From assembly GCA_020635855.1 (NCBI GenBank), contig JACJYZ010000002.1:620001-684000 (forward strand): DNA of 64,000 bases, in the 5' to 3' direction. The first letter of the stretch is position 1; every line of letters begins with the position of its first letter. This document shows positions 15,342 through 25,227 of this stretch, piece by piece. A program made the position numbers and the translations under genes. The DNA comes from Flavobacteriales bacterium (lineage in GTDB: Bacteria; Bacteroidota; Bacteroidia; JACJYZ01). The notes under the pieces were generated by a model. That model was not told the origin of the DNA, did not search any database, and saw only the letters and a list, made by a program, of their open reading frames with translations.

Positions 15342-17456
15342 ATGAAGACCCTCTTAGTTTTTTTCTTGACCGGCCTTATCCTTGTTGGCATACAGGCACA
15401 TGCACAGAATGATTTCTGGATGCCCACATCCGGGTTGCAAAGCGGGTACATCTGGGCCATGGATGTGGCACCGTCCGGATCCGTGTTCGCAGGTGGCGAC
15501 AAGGGCATCTTCCGTTCAACCGATAACGGCAGCAGCTGGGCGGTGTCGGGCCTGACAGCCACGGCGGTGTTTGATGTTCGCAGCAAAGGAAACGGTCATC
15601 TTTTTGCTGCCACCTCTTCCGGCATTGCACGTTCGGTCGACGATGGCGATAGCTGGATGCCCACCGGGTTCAACCAGCCCATCATGCGCGCAGTTGCATT
15701 CAGGCCATCTGAAAATACCCTGTATGCCGGCGGGAACGGTGGCATCGTGATGAAGTCGGAAGATGAAGGAACTACCTGGGATACCATCCAGGCAGGAGGA
15801 GATTTTGCCACCGATGTGGAAGGACTGGCCGTGGGATCCGACAGTACCCTGTACGCCGGCACATACGGTAGCAGCGTCTGGCGTACCACCGATAACGGAC
15901 AAAGCTGGCAGTTGGTGAACACCGGCATGACCACCTCCGGCGTGGTGTCCATGGCCATCATCCGGCGCGGGCCGCTTCAAAACGATATCCTCTTCGCCGG
16001 CACCAACGGATGGATCTTCCGCTCAGACAACCGTGGCGACACGTGGACCCAGGTCGGCCTCGACAACCAAACCACCATCTACGATCTGAAGGTGGATGGC
16101 GGTACCGTTTGGGCGGCGACCGGACTCGGTATATACAAGTCGGCGGATGAAGGTCAGACCTGGCAGGCGTTCAACCAGAACCTGACCGACTCGCTCTTCA
16201 TGCGGTCTGTTGCAGTGGATGGAAAAGTATATGCCGGCGCCAACGGCAATGGGGTGTATCGTTCTTCCATAAGTACCGACTACTGGGAACGCGTGGGTGT
16301 GCCATATGCATATGTGTATTCCTTCGCTGCCTGGCCCGCCGCCGGTCGTGTGCTGGCAGGTACGAACGATTCCATCTTCGTGTCAGACGATAACGGTGCC
16401 ACATGGAAAAGAAGCAACGCCGGTCTCAGCGGTCGTTTTGCGCATGTGTTTACCGTATATCCCGGCAACCCCGTTTTATATTGCGGCCTCACCACCGGTG
16501 TATATCAATCTTCAGATGCGGGAGACAACTGGCAGCCAACGCCCGCCCAGCCATCCAACAAAAATATTTCCGCCCTGCAACTCAATGCTGCAGGTGATGT
16601 GTTCGCAGGAACGGGTAACGCATTGTTCCGCACCACCGACGGCGGACAAACATGGGAGCGTATCCACACAGGCCTTGTGGATTCCAACATCGTGAGCATA
16701 TCTTTGGATCCTTCCGGTCAGGATCTGTATGTGGGTACCTGGCTTGGCGGGGTGTTCCGGTCGACCGACAACGGCGACAGTTGGACGGCCTTCAACGGTG
16801 GCACCAACTGGTATGATCCTTCCGTGCAGCATTTCGCGGTGGATACCGCCGGGAATTACCTGTATGCCGGTACATCGGGTAACGGCGTGTACCGCACGCG
16901 GTTGGATTCCGCCGACTGGCAGCAGGTGGTTAGCGGGATGGGGAACGGCGGTTATCAATCCATCACCGGACTGGCGATCGGCCGCAACGGAGACCTCTAT
17001 GCAGCCACCGCCGATTCGGGTGTGTACCGTTCATCGGATCAGGGCGACAACTGGTCACAAGTCAATACAGGTTTGCGCAGCCTGAACATCACCGCACTGG
17101 ACACCGCCGCATCCGGTTACCTGTATGTGGGTACCAACGGCAATGTGATCCATCGCAGCACGGATGTGTATACCGGAATACACAGCAATGTACGTGTAAC
17201 CACATCTCTGTTCCTGTATCCGAACCCCGCCATTGATCAGGTGGCGATCGTGGTGGATCTGCCGCATGGGTGTTCGCATGCAACACTGAAAGTATACAAC
17301 CTGCTTGGTGAGCAGGTGACTGACATATATGGGGGTGCCTTACCGGAGGGTACACGTGCGTTTACCTGGAATGCGGGTGGAATGCCGGCAGGTGTTTATC
17401 TCGTGAAATTGGAAACGGATGCACGCAGTTGGTATGGGAAGGTGGTGGTGAGGTAG
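15342..17456 (+). CDS. Secreted Asp-box (BNR/sortilin-like) propeller protein with T9SS signal
   Basis: 704 residues. The signal peptide ends near residue 22 (AHAQ). At least eleven Asp-box units of the form S-x-D-x-G-x-x-W follow at roughly 50-residue intervals (STDNGSSW, SVDDGDSW, SEDEGTTW, TTDNGQSW, SADEGQTW, SDDNGATW, SSDAGDNW and others), which builds one or two beta-propellers. The last 80 residues are a T9SS type A domain (LFLYPNPAIDQVAI, GVYLVKLE). Sialidase catalytic residues are not evident, so a binding or structural role outside the cell is more likely than hydrolysis. Confidence 0.8.
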   Translation: MKTLLVFFLTGLILVGIQAHAQNDFWMPTSGLQSGYIWAMDVAPSGSVFAGGDKGIFRSTDNGSSWAVSGLTATAVFDVRSKGNGHLFAATSSGIARSVDDGDSWMPTGFNQPIMRAVAFRPSENTLYAGGNGGIVMKSEDEGTTWDTIQAGGDFATDVEGLAVGSDSTLYAGTYGSSVWRTTDNGQSWQLVNTGMTTSGVVSMAIIRRGPLQNDILFAGTNGWIFRSDNRGDTWTQVGLDNQTTIYDLKVDGGTVWAATGLGIYKSADEGQTWQAFNQNLTDSLFMRSVAVDGKVYAGANGNGVYRSSISTDYWERVGVPYAYVYSFAAWPAAGRVLAGTNDSIFVSDDNGATWKRSNAGLSGRFAHVFTVYPGNPVLYCGLTTGVYQSSDAGDNWQPTPAQPSNKNISALQLNAAGDVFAGTGNALFRTTDGGQTWERIHTGLVDSNIVSISLDPSGQDLYVGTWLGGVFRSTDNGDSWTAFNGGTNWYDPSVQHFAVDTAGNYLYAGTSGNGVYRTRLDSADWQQVVSGMGNGGYQSITGLAIGRNGDLYAATADSGVYRSSDQGDNWSQVNTGLRSLNITALDTAASGYLYVGTNGNVIHRSTDVYTGIHSNVRVTTSLFLYPNPAIDQVAIVVDLPHGCSHATLKVYNLLGEQVTDIYGGALPEGTRAFTWNAGGMPAGVYLVKLETDARSWYGKVVVR

Positions 17457-17470
17457 GGGTATCCTTTTTA

Positions 17471-17683
17471 TTAATCCTGCGATTCTTGGTTCTCTTTCAA
17501 TCGGAGCACCACACCTTTTCCCTGCACATTTTTCAGTGGCCCTTGTTTGAAATAACTTGCCAGTTCCATCAGGTGGAAAGCATGGAGCAGGCGCTCCATC
17601 GGCGATCGTTGCAGGTTTTCCAACAATCTGCGTCGCATTACCGCTTCCACATCCGAAGTAGTATGAAGGATCAGTTTTGGCAT
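17471..17683 (-). CDS. Small hypothetical protein
   Basis: 70 residues, basic and largely helical (RRRLLENLQRSPMERLLHAFHLMELASYF), ending in a charged tail. The pattern looks like a real conserved small protein rather than a shadow ORF, and no other frame competes here. It starts 14 bases past the end of the propeller gene on the opposite strand. In Bacteroidota similar small genes sit upstream of nucleotidyltransferase-like toxin genes, but no partner is present here, so any toxin-antitoxin reading is unsupported. Confidence 0.5.
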   Translation of the reverse strand: MPKLILHTTSDVEAVMRRRLLENLQRSPMERLLHAFHLMELASYFKQGPLKNVQGKGVVLRLKENQESQD

Positions 17684-17783
17684 GGTATAAAATTACGAAA
17701 TCAATTGATAAGGTGGCGTGCTGTCTTGAAATTACACATCCAAGGATCTGACCAACATCATCCGTCGATAATGACATTTCTCA

Positions 17784-17814
17784 TTGGAATTCGACGAGAG
17801 GAATGAGTATCTTG
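17784..17814 (+). promoter_or_regulatory. Candidate promoter of the copper-resistance operon
   Basis: TTG at 17784-17786 is followed after 21 bases by TATCTTG (17808-17814), one base short of the TAnnTTTG consensus. Transcription would start near 17820, 20 bases before the first gene. An inverted repeat CTCATT (17780-17785) / AATGAG (17802-17807) brackets the spacer and could be an operator. Confidence 0.4.
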
Positions 17815-17839
17815 CATATAAATTCTCATTCTGCAATTT

Positions 17840-18262
17840 GTGAGAAAAGTTTTTGCCATATTTCTTTCGGTCGTTATGCTTGCCGTTTCCCCCGGCTTTG
17901 TGTTCGCCACACATTACTGCGGAGGGAAAGCGGTGAGGCATGCGGTGGCTGTTTCCGCAGAACCGTTGGATTGCGGGATGTCAGGAATGGATTTTCCATG
18001 TGAACATGGCGGAAATTCTTCGTCCTTTCATCGGAAGAGTTGCTGTGATACCCAATACCAGAAGGTGAATATCCGTGATTCTTTCGAGAAGGGGGACGTC
18101 CGACAAATGTCTGATACAGGTTCATTGTGGACGTTTTGTTCATTTCCGGTTCGCGTTTTCTCCAGGGTGGAGCCTGCCCGCAACCACGCGGATTACCTCA
18201 ACTATCTACCACCATTGCTGGATGCCGATATACTGGTGAGCATCCAGGCCTTTCGTATTTGA
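17840..18262 (+). CDS. HYC_CC_PP family protein
   Basis: 140 residues with a GTG start. A signal peptide (ending near VFATHYC) leads into the elements that name this family: HYC (residues 25-27), a later CC pair in KSCCDTQ, and PP in YLPPLL near the C terminus. There is a further GM..MDFPCEHGG segment. HYC_CC_PP proteins are periplasmic proteins of unknown biochemical role that in Bacteroidota are repeatedly found beside CusA/CzcA-type efflux genes, as here, 52 bases upstream of the pump. His and Cys content suggests metal binding; that is inference. Confidence 0.8.
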   Translation: MRKVFAIFLSVVMLAVSPGFVFATHYCGGKAVRHAVAVSAEPLDCGMSGMDFPCEHGGNSSSFHRKSCCDTQYQKVNIRDSFEKGDVRQMSDTGSLWTFCSFPVRVFSRVEPARNHADYLNYLPPLLDADILVSIQAFRI

Positions 18263-18314
18263 TGACACTTTGATCTGACACGTCCGGCAACCGGTATTCG
18301 GTAGCGGACTATGT

Positions 18315-21300
18315 GTGAAATCAATTCTTGTGTCATTCAATACCGCAACATTGCTCAATAGAACCATACGTTACTTTCTGGAGAATAAACTGGTCACTTT
18401 CCTGCTGGTTTGCCTGTTCGTCATTTGGGGCATCATCACCGCTCCCTTTGGCTGGAAGCTGGATGGGTTGCCTTCCGATCCGGTTCCGGTAGATGCCATA
18501 CCGGACATCGGTGAGAACCAACAAATCGTTTTTACCCAATGGATGGGGCGTTCCCCTCAGGATATCGAGGATCAGGTGTCGTATCCCCTTACAACCTATT
18601 TATTGGGGATACCGGGAGTGAAAACCATTCGTAGCTCTTCTATCTTTGGGTTCAGCAGCATCTATATCATCTTTTCTGAAGATGTGGATTTTTACTGGTC
18701 CCGCTCCCGCATCCTGGAAAAACTCAATTCGTTACCTGCCGGTCTTTTGCCGGAAAACGTAACGCCAACGCTCGGGCCGGATGCAACGGCCCTGGGACAG
18801 GTTTTCTGGTATACGTTGGAGGGGCGCGATCAGGACGGGAACCCCACCGGGGGATGGGATCTGCATGAAATACGCACCGTCCAGGACTTTTACGTGAAGT
18901 ACGGCCTCAACGCAGTTGAAGGTGTTTCCGAAGTGGCTTCCATTGGCGGCTTCGTGCAGGAGTACCAGGTAGACGTAAATCCGGATGCCCTGAAAGCCTA
19001 TCATATTCCATTGCAAAAAGTAATGGAAGCCGTCCGCAAATCGAATAGGGATGTAGGGGCAAAAACCATTGAGATCAACCAAGCCGAATACCTGATCAGG
19101 GGGTTGGGATATGTCAGGAAAACCGAAGACCTGGAAAAAGCAGTGGTGGCTGTTCAGGACAATGTCCCGATCCGAATCGGCGATATCGGTGTTGTGACAC
19201 TGGGTCCTTCCACCCGGAGGGGACTGTTGGATAAAGGTGGAGCAGAAGTGGTGGGAGGTGTGGTTGTGGCGCGCTATGGCTCAAATCCCTTGCACGTCAT
19301 CAATAAGGTAAAGGAAAAAATACAAGAGATTGCTCCCGGGTTGCCGAAGAAAACCCTGGCGAACGGCGTGGAAAGCCAGCTGACCATCGTGCCTTTTTAT
19401 GACCGCACCCAACTCATTCATGAAACCATCGGTACGCTGGAAAGCGCCCTTTCCCATGAGGTGCTGATCAGTGTGATCGTTGTTCTGATATTGGTATTGA
19501 ACCTTCGGGCATCCGTTATCATTTCAACGCTTCTGCCGATTGCTGTGCTGATGACATTTATCGTGATGCGCTATTCCGGGGTGGATGCCAACGTCGTCGC
19601 TTTGTCGGGAATTGCCATTGCCATTGGTGTGATGGTGGATGTGGGAATCGTATTTGTGGAGAACATCATCCGTCATCTTGAGTTACCTGAGAATCATGGG
19701 GTGAAAGGAAAAGAACTGATGTGGGTTATTTATGAAGCAACCGTGGAGGTCGCTTCTGCCATAACCACTGCGCTGGCAACCACCATTGTGAGTTTCATCC
19801 CGGTTTTTGCCATGCAATCTGCCGAAGGCAAACTGTTCCGACCCCTCGCCTTCACCAAAACCTTTGCCCTATTGGGTGCATTTGTACTGGGATTGGTGGT
19901 GTTGCCCGCATTCACCCACCTTGTTTTCGGAATCGACTACAGCAGGAAGCGGGTGAGAAGGTTGTGGAGCCTTATACTCCTTGCCGGCGGTATCCTGCTA
20001 GCGGTATCCGCAGGAATGATTCTTCCGCTGGCATTGAGTTGTATCGGCCTGAACGGGTTGTTGGAACATAGGTATCCTGCCAAATATAAAGCCTGGCCTA
20101 ACTATGTCAATTTAGGACTTACCGTACTCATTGCCACATTCTTTCTTACCGAAGAGTGGATGCCGCTGGGCCCTCAGAACAGCCTTTTGGTGAATTATTT
20201 ATTTGTGATCGTATTGCTGGGTTTGATCCTGGGCATATTACTCGGCATTGTTCATTACTATGAACGGGTGTTGAAATGGTGTCTGGCAAACAAGGGGAAA
20301 TTCATGTTGCTTCCCTTATCCACCCTGCTTTTCGGAATCGTTATCTGGTTGGGGTTTGACCGCACCTTTGGCTTTGTGGCCAATGGAGTGGAAGGAATGG
20401 GCTGGAACATCCGGCAAACGTCTTTCTGGACGACATCATCCCATCGCTTTCCCGGCATAGGTTCGGAGTTCATGCCTTCGTTGAATGAAGGTAGCTACCT
20501 GCTGATGCCCACCTCCATGCCGCATTCCGGGGTGGAGTATAACCGCAAAGTTGTGGGGCAACTGGATATGATGCTGAACAACATCCCGGAAGTGGAACTG
20601 GCGGTGGGTAAAATGGGACGGGTGGAATCTGCCCTTGATCCGGCTCCGGTTTCCATGTATGAAAATATCATCAATTACAGGCCTGAATACATTCTTGACG
20701 AGAACGGTCACAGGGTTCGGTTCAAAGTGGATAAACACGAGCGTTTCATCACGGTTCGCGGAGATACCCTCACCAATGAAGAAGGATTGAAGCGAGGAAT
20801 AACGGCAACCGATCTGATCCGGGATGATCACGGGGAGTTTTACCGCAATTGGAGACCCGGCATCCAATCACCCGATGATATCTGGGATGAAATCGTGAAA
20901 GTGGCCAACATCCCGGGTATCACCTCCGCACCTAAATTGCAACCGATTGAGACCCGACTGGTGATGCTGCAAACCGGAATGCGTGCACCGATGGGAATTA
21001 AAGTGTTCGGGCCTGATCTTGCCACCATCGAACAGTTCGGCATGCGGCTGGAAGGTGTTTTGAAAGAGGTTCCGTCGGTAAAGGCGGAAGCGGTATTTGC
21101 CGATCGCATTGTCGGTAAGCCTTACCTGCACCTGAACATCAACCGCGATGAAATTTCAAGGTACGGCCTGAATGTGGAAGACGTGCAGCAAAGCATTGAA
21201 ACCGCTATTGGTGGTATGAAAATCACTTCCAGTGTTGAAGGCAGGGAGCGCTTTCCCATCCGGGTTCGCTATCCCAGGGAGTTGAGGGACGACCCCGAAT

Positions 21301-22175
21301 CGCTGGGTAAAATTCTGATCGCTACCCCAACCGGAGCGCAGATTCCGCTTTCACAACTGGTGGACTTTGAATACGTGCGCGGGCCACAGAATATAAAAAG
21401 TGAGAATACTTTCCTGGTAGGGTATGTGCTGTTCGATAAACAGGAAGGCCGGGCAGAAGTGGATGTGGTCAATGATGCCCGGGAAGCCATTCAGGATAAG
21501 ATCAATGCCGGAGAGCTGACGGTTCCCCCCGGTATCAGCTATAAATTCTCCGGGAGCTATGAAAATCAGGTGAGGGCTGTGAAACGCCTGGCTGTTGTTA
21601 TCCCCATCAGCCTGGTTCTGATTTTCCTTCTGCTCTTTTTTCAGTTTAAAACCATCATTGCTTCTTCCATTCACTTCTCGGGCGTGTTTGTTGCTTTCGC
21701 AGGAGGCTTTATCATGCTTTGGCTGTATGGGCAGAACTGGTTCATGAATTTCACGCTGGCGGATGTAAATATGCGGGATCTGTTCCAGATGCATCCCATC
21801 AATCTAAGTGTGGCCGTGTGGGTGGGATTTATCGCCTTGTTCGGTATTGCCACCGATGACGGGGTTATCATGGGAACCTATATTCATCAGGTATTTAAGG
21901 AACGGAAACCGCAAACCATTGAAGGCGTTCGAGAGGCAGTGCTGATAGCTGGTAAGAAGCGGGTGCGCCCGGCCATGATGACGGCAGCTGTTGCCATTAT
22001 CGCCCTGCTACCGGTACTTACCTCCACAGGCAAAGGAGCAGATATTATGATTCCGATGGCCATTCCCACTTTCGGTGGTATGACCATACAGATCATGACC
22101 ATGTTTGTGGTGCCGGTACTACAGGCATACTGGAGAGAATCGGTGATTAAAAAACAAAACAACCAGGTATCATGA
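18315..22175 (+). CDS. cusA: CusA/CzcA-type heavy-metal efflux RND pump
   Basis: 1286 residues from a GTG at 18315. HME-RND hallmarks: an N-terminal helix, the porter segment VDAIPDIGENQQIVFTQW, GRSPQDIEDQVSYPL, the proton-relay helix SGIAIAIGVMVDVGIVFVEN with Asp and Glu, and the C-terminal RPAMMTAAVAIIALLPVL. It is about 240 residues longer than E. coli CusA; the extra sequence includes additional hydrophobic helices around residues 550-680. It exports Cu+/Ag+ or divalent metals from the periplasm or inner leaflet, driven by protons. Copper or silver is favoured by the downstream CopB ATPase and DUF3347 proteins. It overlaps the TolC-like gene by 4 bases (ATGA). Confidence 0.93.
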   Translation: MKSILVSFNTATLLNRTIRYFLENKLVTFLLVCLFVIWGIITAPFGWKLDGLPSDPVPVDAIPDIGENQQIVFTQWMGRSPQDIEDQVSYPLTTYLLGIPGVKTIRSSSIFGFSSIYIIFSEDVDFYWSRSRILEKLNSLPAGLLPENVTPTLGPDATALGQVFWYTLEGRDQDGNPTGGWDLHEIRTVQDFYVKYGLNAVEGVSEVASIGGFVQEYQVDVNPDALKAYHIPLQKVMEAVRKSNRDVGAKTIEINQAEYLIRGLGYVRKTEDLEKAVVAVQDNVPIRIGDIGVVTLGPSTRRGLLDKGGAEVVGGVVVARYGSNPLHVINKVKEKIQEIAPGLPKKTLANGVESQLTIVPFYDRTQLIHETIGTLESALSHEVLISVIVVLILVLNLRASVIISTLLPIAVLMTFIVMRYSGVDANVVALSGIAIAIGVMVDVGIVFVENIIRHLELPENHGVKGKELMWVIYEATVEVASAITTALATTIVSFIPVFAMQSAEGKLFRPLAFTKTFALLGAFVLGLVVLPAFTHLVFGIDYSRKRVRRLWSLILLAGGILLAVSAGMILPLALSCIGLNGLLEHRYPAKYKAWPNYVNLGLTVLIATFFLTEEWMPLGPQNSLLVNYLFVIVLLGLILGILLGIVHYYERVLKWCLANKGKFMLLPLSTLLFGIVIWLGFDRTFGFVANGVEGMGWNIRQTSFWTTSSHRFPGIGSEFMPSLNEGSYLLMPTSMPHSGVEYNRKVVGQLDMMLNNIPEVELAVGKMGRVESALDPAPVSMYENIINYRPEYILDENGHRVRFKVDKHERFITVRGDTLTNEEGLKRGITATDLIRDDHGEFYRNWRPGIQSPDDIWDEIVKVANIPGITSAPKLQPIETRLVMLQTGMRAPMGIKVFGPDLATIEQFGMRLEGVLKEVPSVKAEAVFADRIVGKPYLHLNINRDEISRYGLNVEDVQQSIETAIGGMKITSSVEGRERFPIRVRYPRELRDDPESLGKILIATPTGAQIPLSQLVDFEYVRGPQNIKSENTFLVGYVLFDKQEGRAEVDVVNDAREAIQDKINAGELTVPPGISYKFSGSYENQVRAVKRLAVVIPISLVLIFLLLFFQFKTIIASSIHFSGVFVAFAGGFIMLWLYGQNWFMNFTLADVNMRDLFQMHPINLSVAVWVGFIALFGIATDDGVIMGTYIHQVFKERKPQTIEGVREAVLIAGKKRVRPAMMTAAVAIIALLPVLTSTGKGADIMIPMAIPTFGGMTIQIMTMFVVPVLQAYWRESVIKKQNNQVS

Positions 22176-23398
22176 GGAAGGTGATATTCGTCCTGTTCAT
22201 ATTGTTTCCAGGAATAGGTGTCCGGGCACAAACCCTACAGAACTACCTGGAAATAGCAACGGACAGCAACCCCGGATTAAAAGCCCGGTACGCCGAGTTT
22301 GAAGCGGCCATGCAAAAAATCCCACAGGTGAAATCATTGCAGGATCCCACTTTTTCAGTGAGTGCCTTCGGACAAATGATTGAAACCAGGGTCGGTCCGC
22401 AGCGAGCCATATTTATTTTCAATCAGATGTTTCCCTGGTTCGGAACCCTGAAAGCCCGGGGCGATGCAATGGCATTGTTTGCAGAAGCCAGATTCCAGGC
22501 ATGGCTGGATGCACGCAACGCACTTATCTACCAGGTCAAATCTGCCTGGTATCCTTTGTATGAGCTGGACCAAACCATCCGATACCAGCGGGAAAACATA
22601 TCCATACTGGAATCTTATAAAACACTTGCCCTGACACGCTTCAAAAATGGCAATGGAACCATGGTGGATGTGCTTCGTGTGGACATCATGCTGGAGGATG
22701 CCGGGACGGAACTGACATTGCTGGAAGACAAAAGAAAACCTTTGTTGGCGATGTTTAACAAGCTGTTGAACCGGGATGTAAACAGTGAGGTGGTTGTGGC
22801 CGATGCTTTGATTCCCGATGATTCACCCGGTGCGTTTTCCCCGGACAGTATGCTGCAAAACAATCCCAGGTTGATTGAACTGGATAAAAAAGCGCAAGCC
22901 TGGAAACAACAGCAGATAGCAGCTGGAAAACAGGGTATGCCTAAGTTGGGTGCAGGCCTGAACTATACCGTTATCGGTAAACGAACCGATATGGATGTGC
23001 CTGGGAACGGGAAGGATGCCATCATGCCTATGATATCCGTCTCTCTTCCGATTTACAGAAAAAAATACAAGGCGATGGCGAGTGAAACCGAGTTCATGCA
23101 TACCTCCGCAGTACAGATGAAACAGGAGGTAAGCAATGATCTGCTGGCCTCTTATGAAATGGCCGGTTATGAACTGGAAAAGGCAAATGAGGAATACAAA
23201 CTGTTGGCTGCACAAATGAAAAAAACCCGCCAGGCAGAGAGCCTCCTTTTGACTGCATACAGCACATCAGGAAAAGACTTTGAAGAAGTGCTCCGGATGC
23301 AGCAATTGTTGCTGAAATATAAAATAGCAACGGCTACATCTGTCAAAAACTATTTTACAGCTGTTGCAAGGCTTGAATATTTAACGGCAACAAATTAA
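22172..23398 (+). CDS. TolC-family outer-membrane channel of the metal efflux system
   Basis: 408 residues. The signal peptide ends at about residue 19 (VRAQ). It then follows the OMF pattern of two helical-hairpin repeats: LQNYLEIATDSNPGLKARYA with its repeat NPRLIELDKKAQAWKQQQIA, and long amphipathic helices between them. No lipobox is present, unlike E. coli CusC. It starts in the stop codon of cusA and ends 5 bases before the adaptor gene, so the three form one translationally coupled tripartite efflux unit. Confidence 0.88.
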   Translation: MRKVIFVLFILFPGIGVRAQTLQNYLEIATDSNPGLKARYAEFEAAMQKIPQVKSLQDPTFSVSAFGQMIETRVGPQRAIFIFNQMFPWFGTLKARGDAMALFAEARFQAWLDARNALIYQVKSAWYPLYELDQTIRYQRENISILESYKTLALTRFKNGNGTMVDVLRVDIMLEDAGTELTLLEDKRKPLLAMFNKLLNRDVNSEVVVADALIPDDSPGAFSPDSMLQNNPRLIELDKKAQAWKQQQIAAGKQGMPKLGAGLNYTVIGKRTDMDVPGNGKDAIMPMISVSLPIYRKKYKAMASETEFMHTSAVQMKQEVSNDLLASYEMAGYELEKANEEYKLLAAQMKKTRQAESLLLTAYSTSGKDFEEVLRMQQLLLKYKIATATSVKNYFTAVARLEYLTATN

Positions 23399-23403
23399 CG
23401 GAC

Positions 23404-25200
23404 ATGAAAAAGATCATTCAGAATAAATACATACAGTTCGGATTCCTGGTGTTGCTGGGAATATGGATCGGATGGCTGATCAAACCAACACATGGTACAT
23501 CCGTGGAGCAGAGACAGAGCGATCTTGCAGCCCGGGAGCAAATCTGGACCTGCTCCATGCACCCGCAAATCCGCCGGAACGCACCGGGTCAGTGCCCGAT
23601 ATGTGGCATGGACCTGATACCATTGAACAGTGAAAACGGTTCGGATGAAAACCCCATGCTTGTTGCCATGTCACCCACAGCCATGCAACTGGCCAGCATT
23701 CAGACGTCTGTTGTCGGTAATCAAAAACCGGTGAAGGAGATAAGAATGACCGGCAAGGTGCAGGCGGATGAAAGAAGAATCTATTCCCAGGCTTCCCATA
23801 TTCCGGGACGGATCGAGCAACTGATGATCAACTATACGGGAGAGCAGGTACAGAAAGGGCAAACATTGGCGATCATCTATTCCCCGGCACTGATTTCCGC
23901 CCAGGAGGAATTATTTGAAGCCATGAAAATCAAAGAACAACAGCCTGCATTGTTCAACGCAGCCAGGGACAAATTGAAAAGCTGGAAACTTACCGACGGA
24001 CAGATCGATCAGATCATCGCCGCCGGAAAGCCCCAGGAACAGTTTCCGGTGTTGGCGGATGTATCGGGGGTGGTGCTTAAAAAAAGAGTCAATACAGGTG
24101 ACTATATCATGAAGGGCATGTCCATTTACGATGTGGCTGATCTTTCAAACCTGTGGATATTGTTTGATGTGTATGAAAGCGATATGCCCTGGGTAACAAC
24201 CCACAGCAAAGTAAGTTTTACCGTTGCTTCCGTTCCCGGAGAAACATTCTCAGGAACAGTCTCATTTATTGACCCGGTGATCAATCCGCAAACCCGTGTG
24301 GCCAAAGCCAGGGTGGAGTTCCCCAATCAGCAACTCAAACTGAAACCTGAAATGTTCGCCAGCGGGATCATTACAAGTGAACTTCGGCAAGAGCAGGATG
24401 GACTGATCGTACCCAAAACGGCTGTGATGTGGACCGGAAAAAGGTCTGTTGTTTATGTGAAAAGCAACACTGGAAAGGAAGTGGGTTTTATGATGCGCGA
24501 AGTGACATTGGGCCCTGCATTGGGTGACAGCTATGTGGTGACGCAAGGCCTGGAGGCAGGTGAGGAGATTGCCACCCAAGGAACATTCAGCATTGATGCT
24601 GCTGCACAACTGGCGGGCAAACCCAGCATGATGAATCCCGAAGGCGGACCGGCAATGACAGGGCACAACCATGCTGGTATGACGGGTGGATCGGGAAGTA
24701 TGACTTCCGATGCGCAACCATCAACCACCCATTCCGAAAATATGACCATCAGCAAACAGGTGAAAGAATCCCTGGTGCCGCTCTTTCAGGACTACCTGGC
24801 GTTGAAGGATGCACTTGTGACTGATGATTTCAGATCGGCACAACGTGTAGCCGGTTCCCTCCAAAAACACATGAAGGATGTAAACATGGAAATGTTCAAA
24901 GGGGATGAGCACATGACATGGATGCAGCATAGCCAGGCGGTGATGAATGCACTCGAGATGATTGGGAAAGCGGAGAACATCGGTGGCGTGAGGCGGGCCT
25001 TCAAGGATGTGTCGGATCACATGATCCTGATGGCGGTGGCCTTCGGCCCGTTCGACCGGGAAGCGCTGTACATCCAGCATTGCCCGATGGCAAATAACAA
25101 CAAAGGTGCCGACTGGATCAGCGAGGAGAAGATCATTCAAAACCCTTACTTCGGACAAAGCATGGTCGGGTGCGGATCCGTGACCAAAGAAATCAAATAA
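23404..25200 (+). CDS. cusB: CusB-type periplasmic adaptor with N-terminal metal-binding and C-terminal DUF3347 domains
   Basis: 598 residues. A membrane anchor (about 11-26) is followed by a heavy-metal-binding motif TCSMHPQI...GQCPICGMDLIP (C50, C64, C67, with Met and His). The membrane-fusion body follows: lipoyl half-motifs, helical hairpin, beta barrel (about 110-400). A His/Met-rich linker (about 415-440) leads to a DUF3347 domain (about 450-590; LVPLFQDYLALKDALVTDD, YIQHCPMAN, NPYFGQSMVGCG). It links the RND pump to the channel and probably delivers Cu/Ag. The DUF3347 domain is fused here and also occurs as a free lipoprotein in the next gene. Confidence 0.92.
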   Translation: MKKIIQNKYIQFGFLVLLGIWIGWLIKPTHGTSVEQRQSDLAAREQIWTCSMHPQIRRNAPGQCPICGMDLIPLNSENGSDENPMLVAMSPTAMQLASIQTSVVGNQKPVKEIRMTGKVQADERRIYSQASHIPGRIEQLMINYTGEQVQKGQTLAIIYSPALISAQEELFEAMKIKEQQPALFNAARDKLKSWKLTDGQIDQIIAAGKPQEQFPVLADVSGVVLKKRVNTGDYIMKGMSIYDVADLSNLWILFDVYESDMPWVTTHSKVSFTVASVPGETFSGTVSFIDPVINPQTRVAKARVEFPNQQLKLKPEMFASGIITSELRQEQDGLIVPKTAVMWTGKRSVVYVKSNTGKEVGFMMREVTLGPALGDSYVVTQGLEAGEEIATQGTFSIDAAAQLAGKPSMMNPEGGPAMTGHNHAGMTGGSGSMTSDAQPSTTHSENMTISKQVKESLVPLFQDYLALKDALVTDDFRSAQRVAGSLQKHMKDVNMEMFKGDEHMTWMQHSQAVMNALEMIGKAENIGGVRRAFKDVSDHMILMAVAFGPFDREALYIQHCPMANNNKGADWISEEKIIQNPYFGQSMVGCGSVTKEIK

Positions 25201-25227
25201 CCAATCATTCACTAATACCCAGATAAA

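Noticed and set aside
17471..17683. Toxin-antitoxin module
   Set aside because: The small protein has no partner gene; downstream is the end of a convergent gene.
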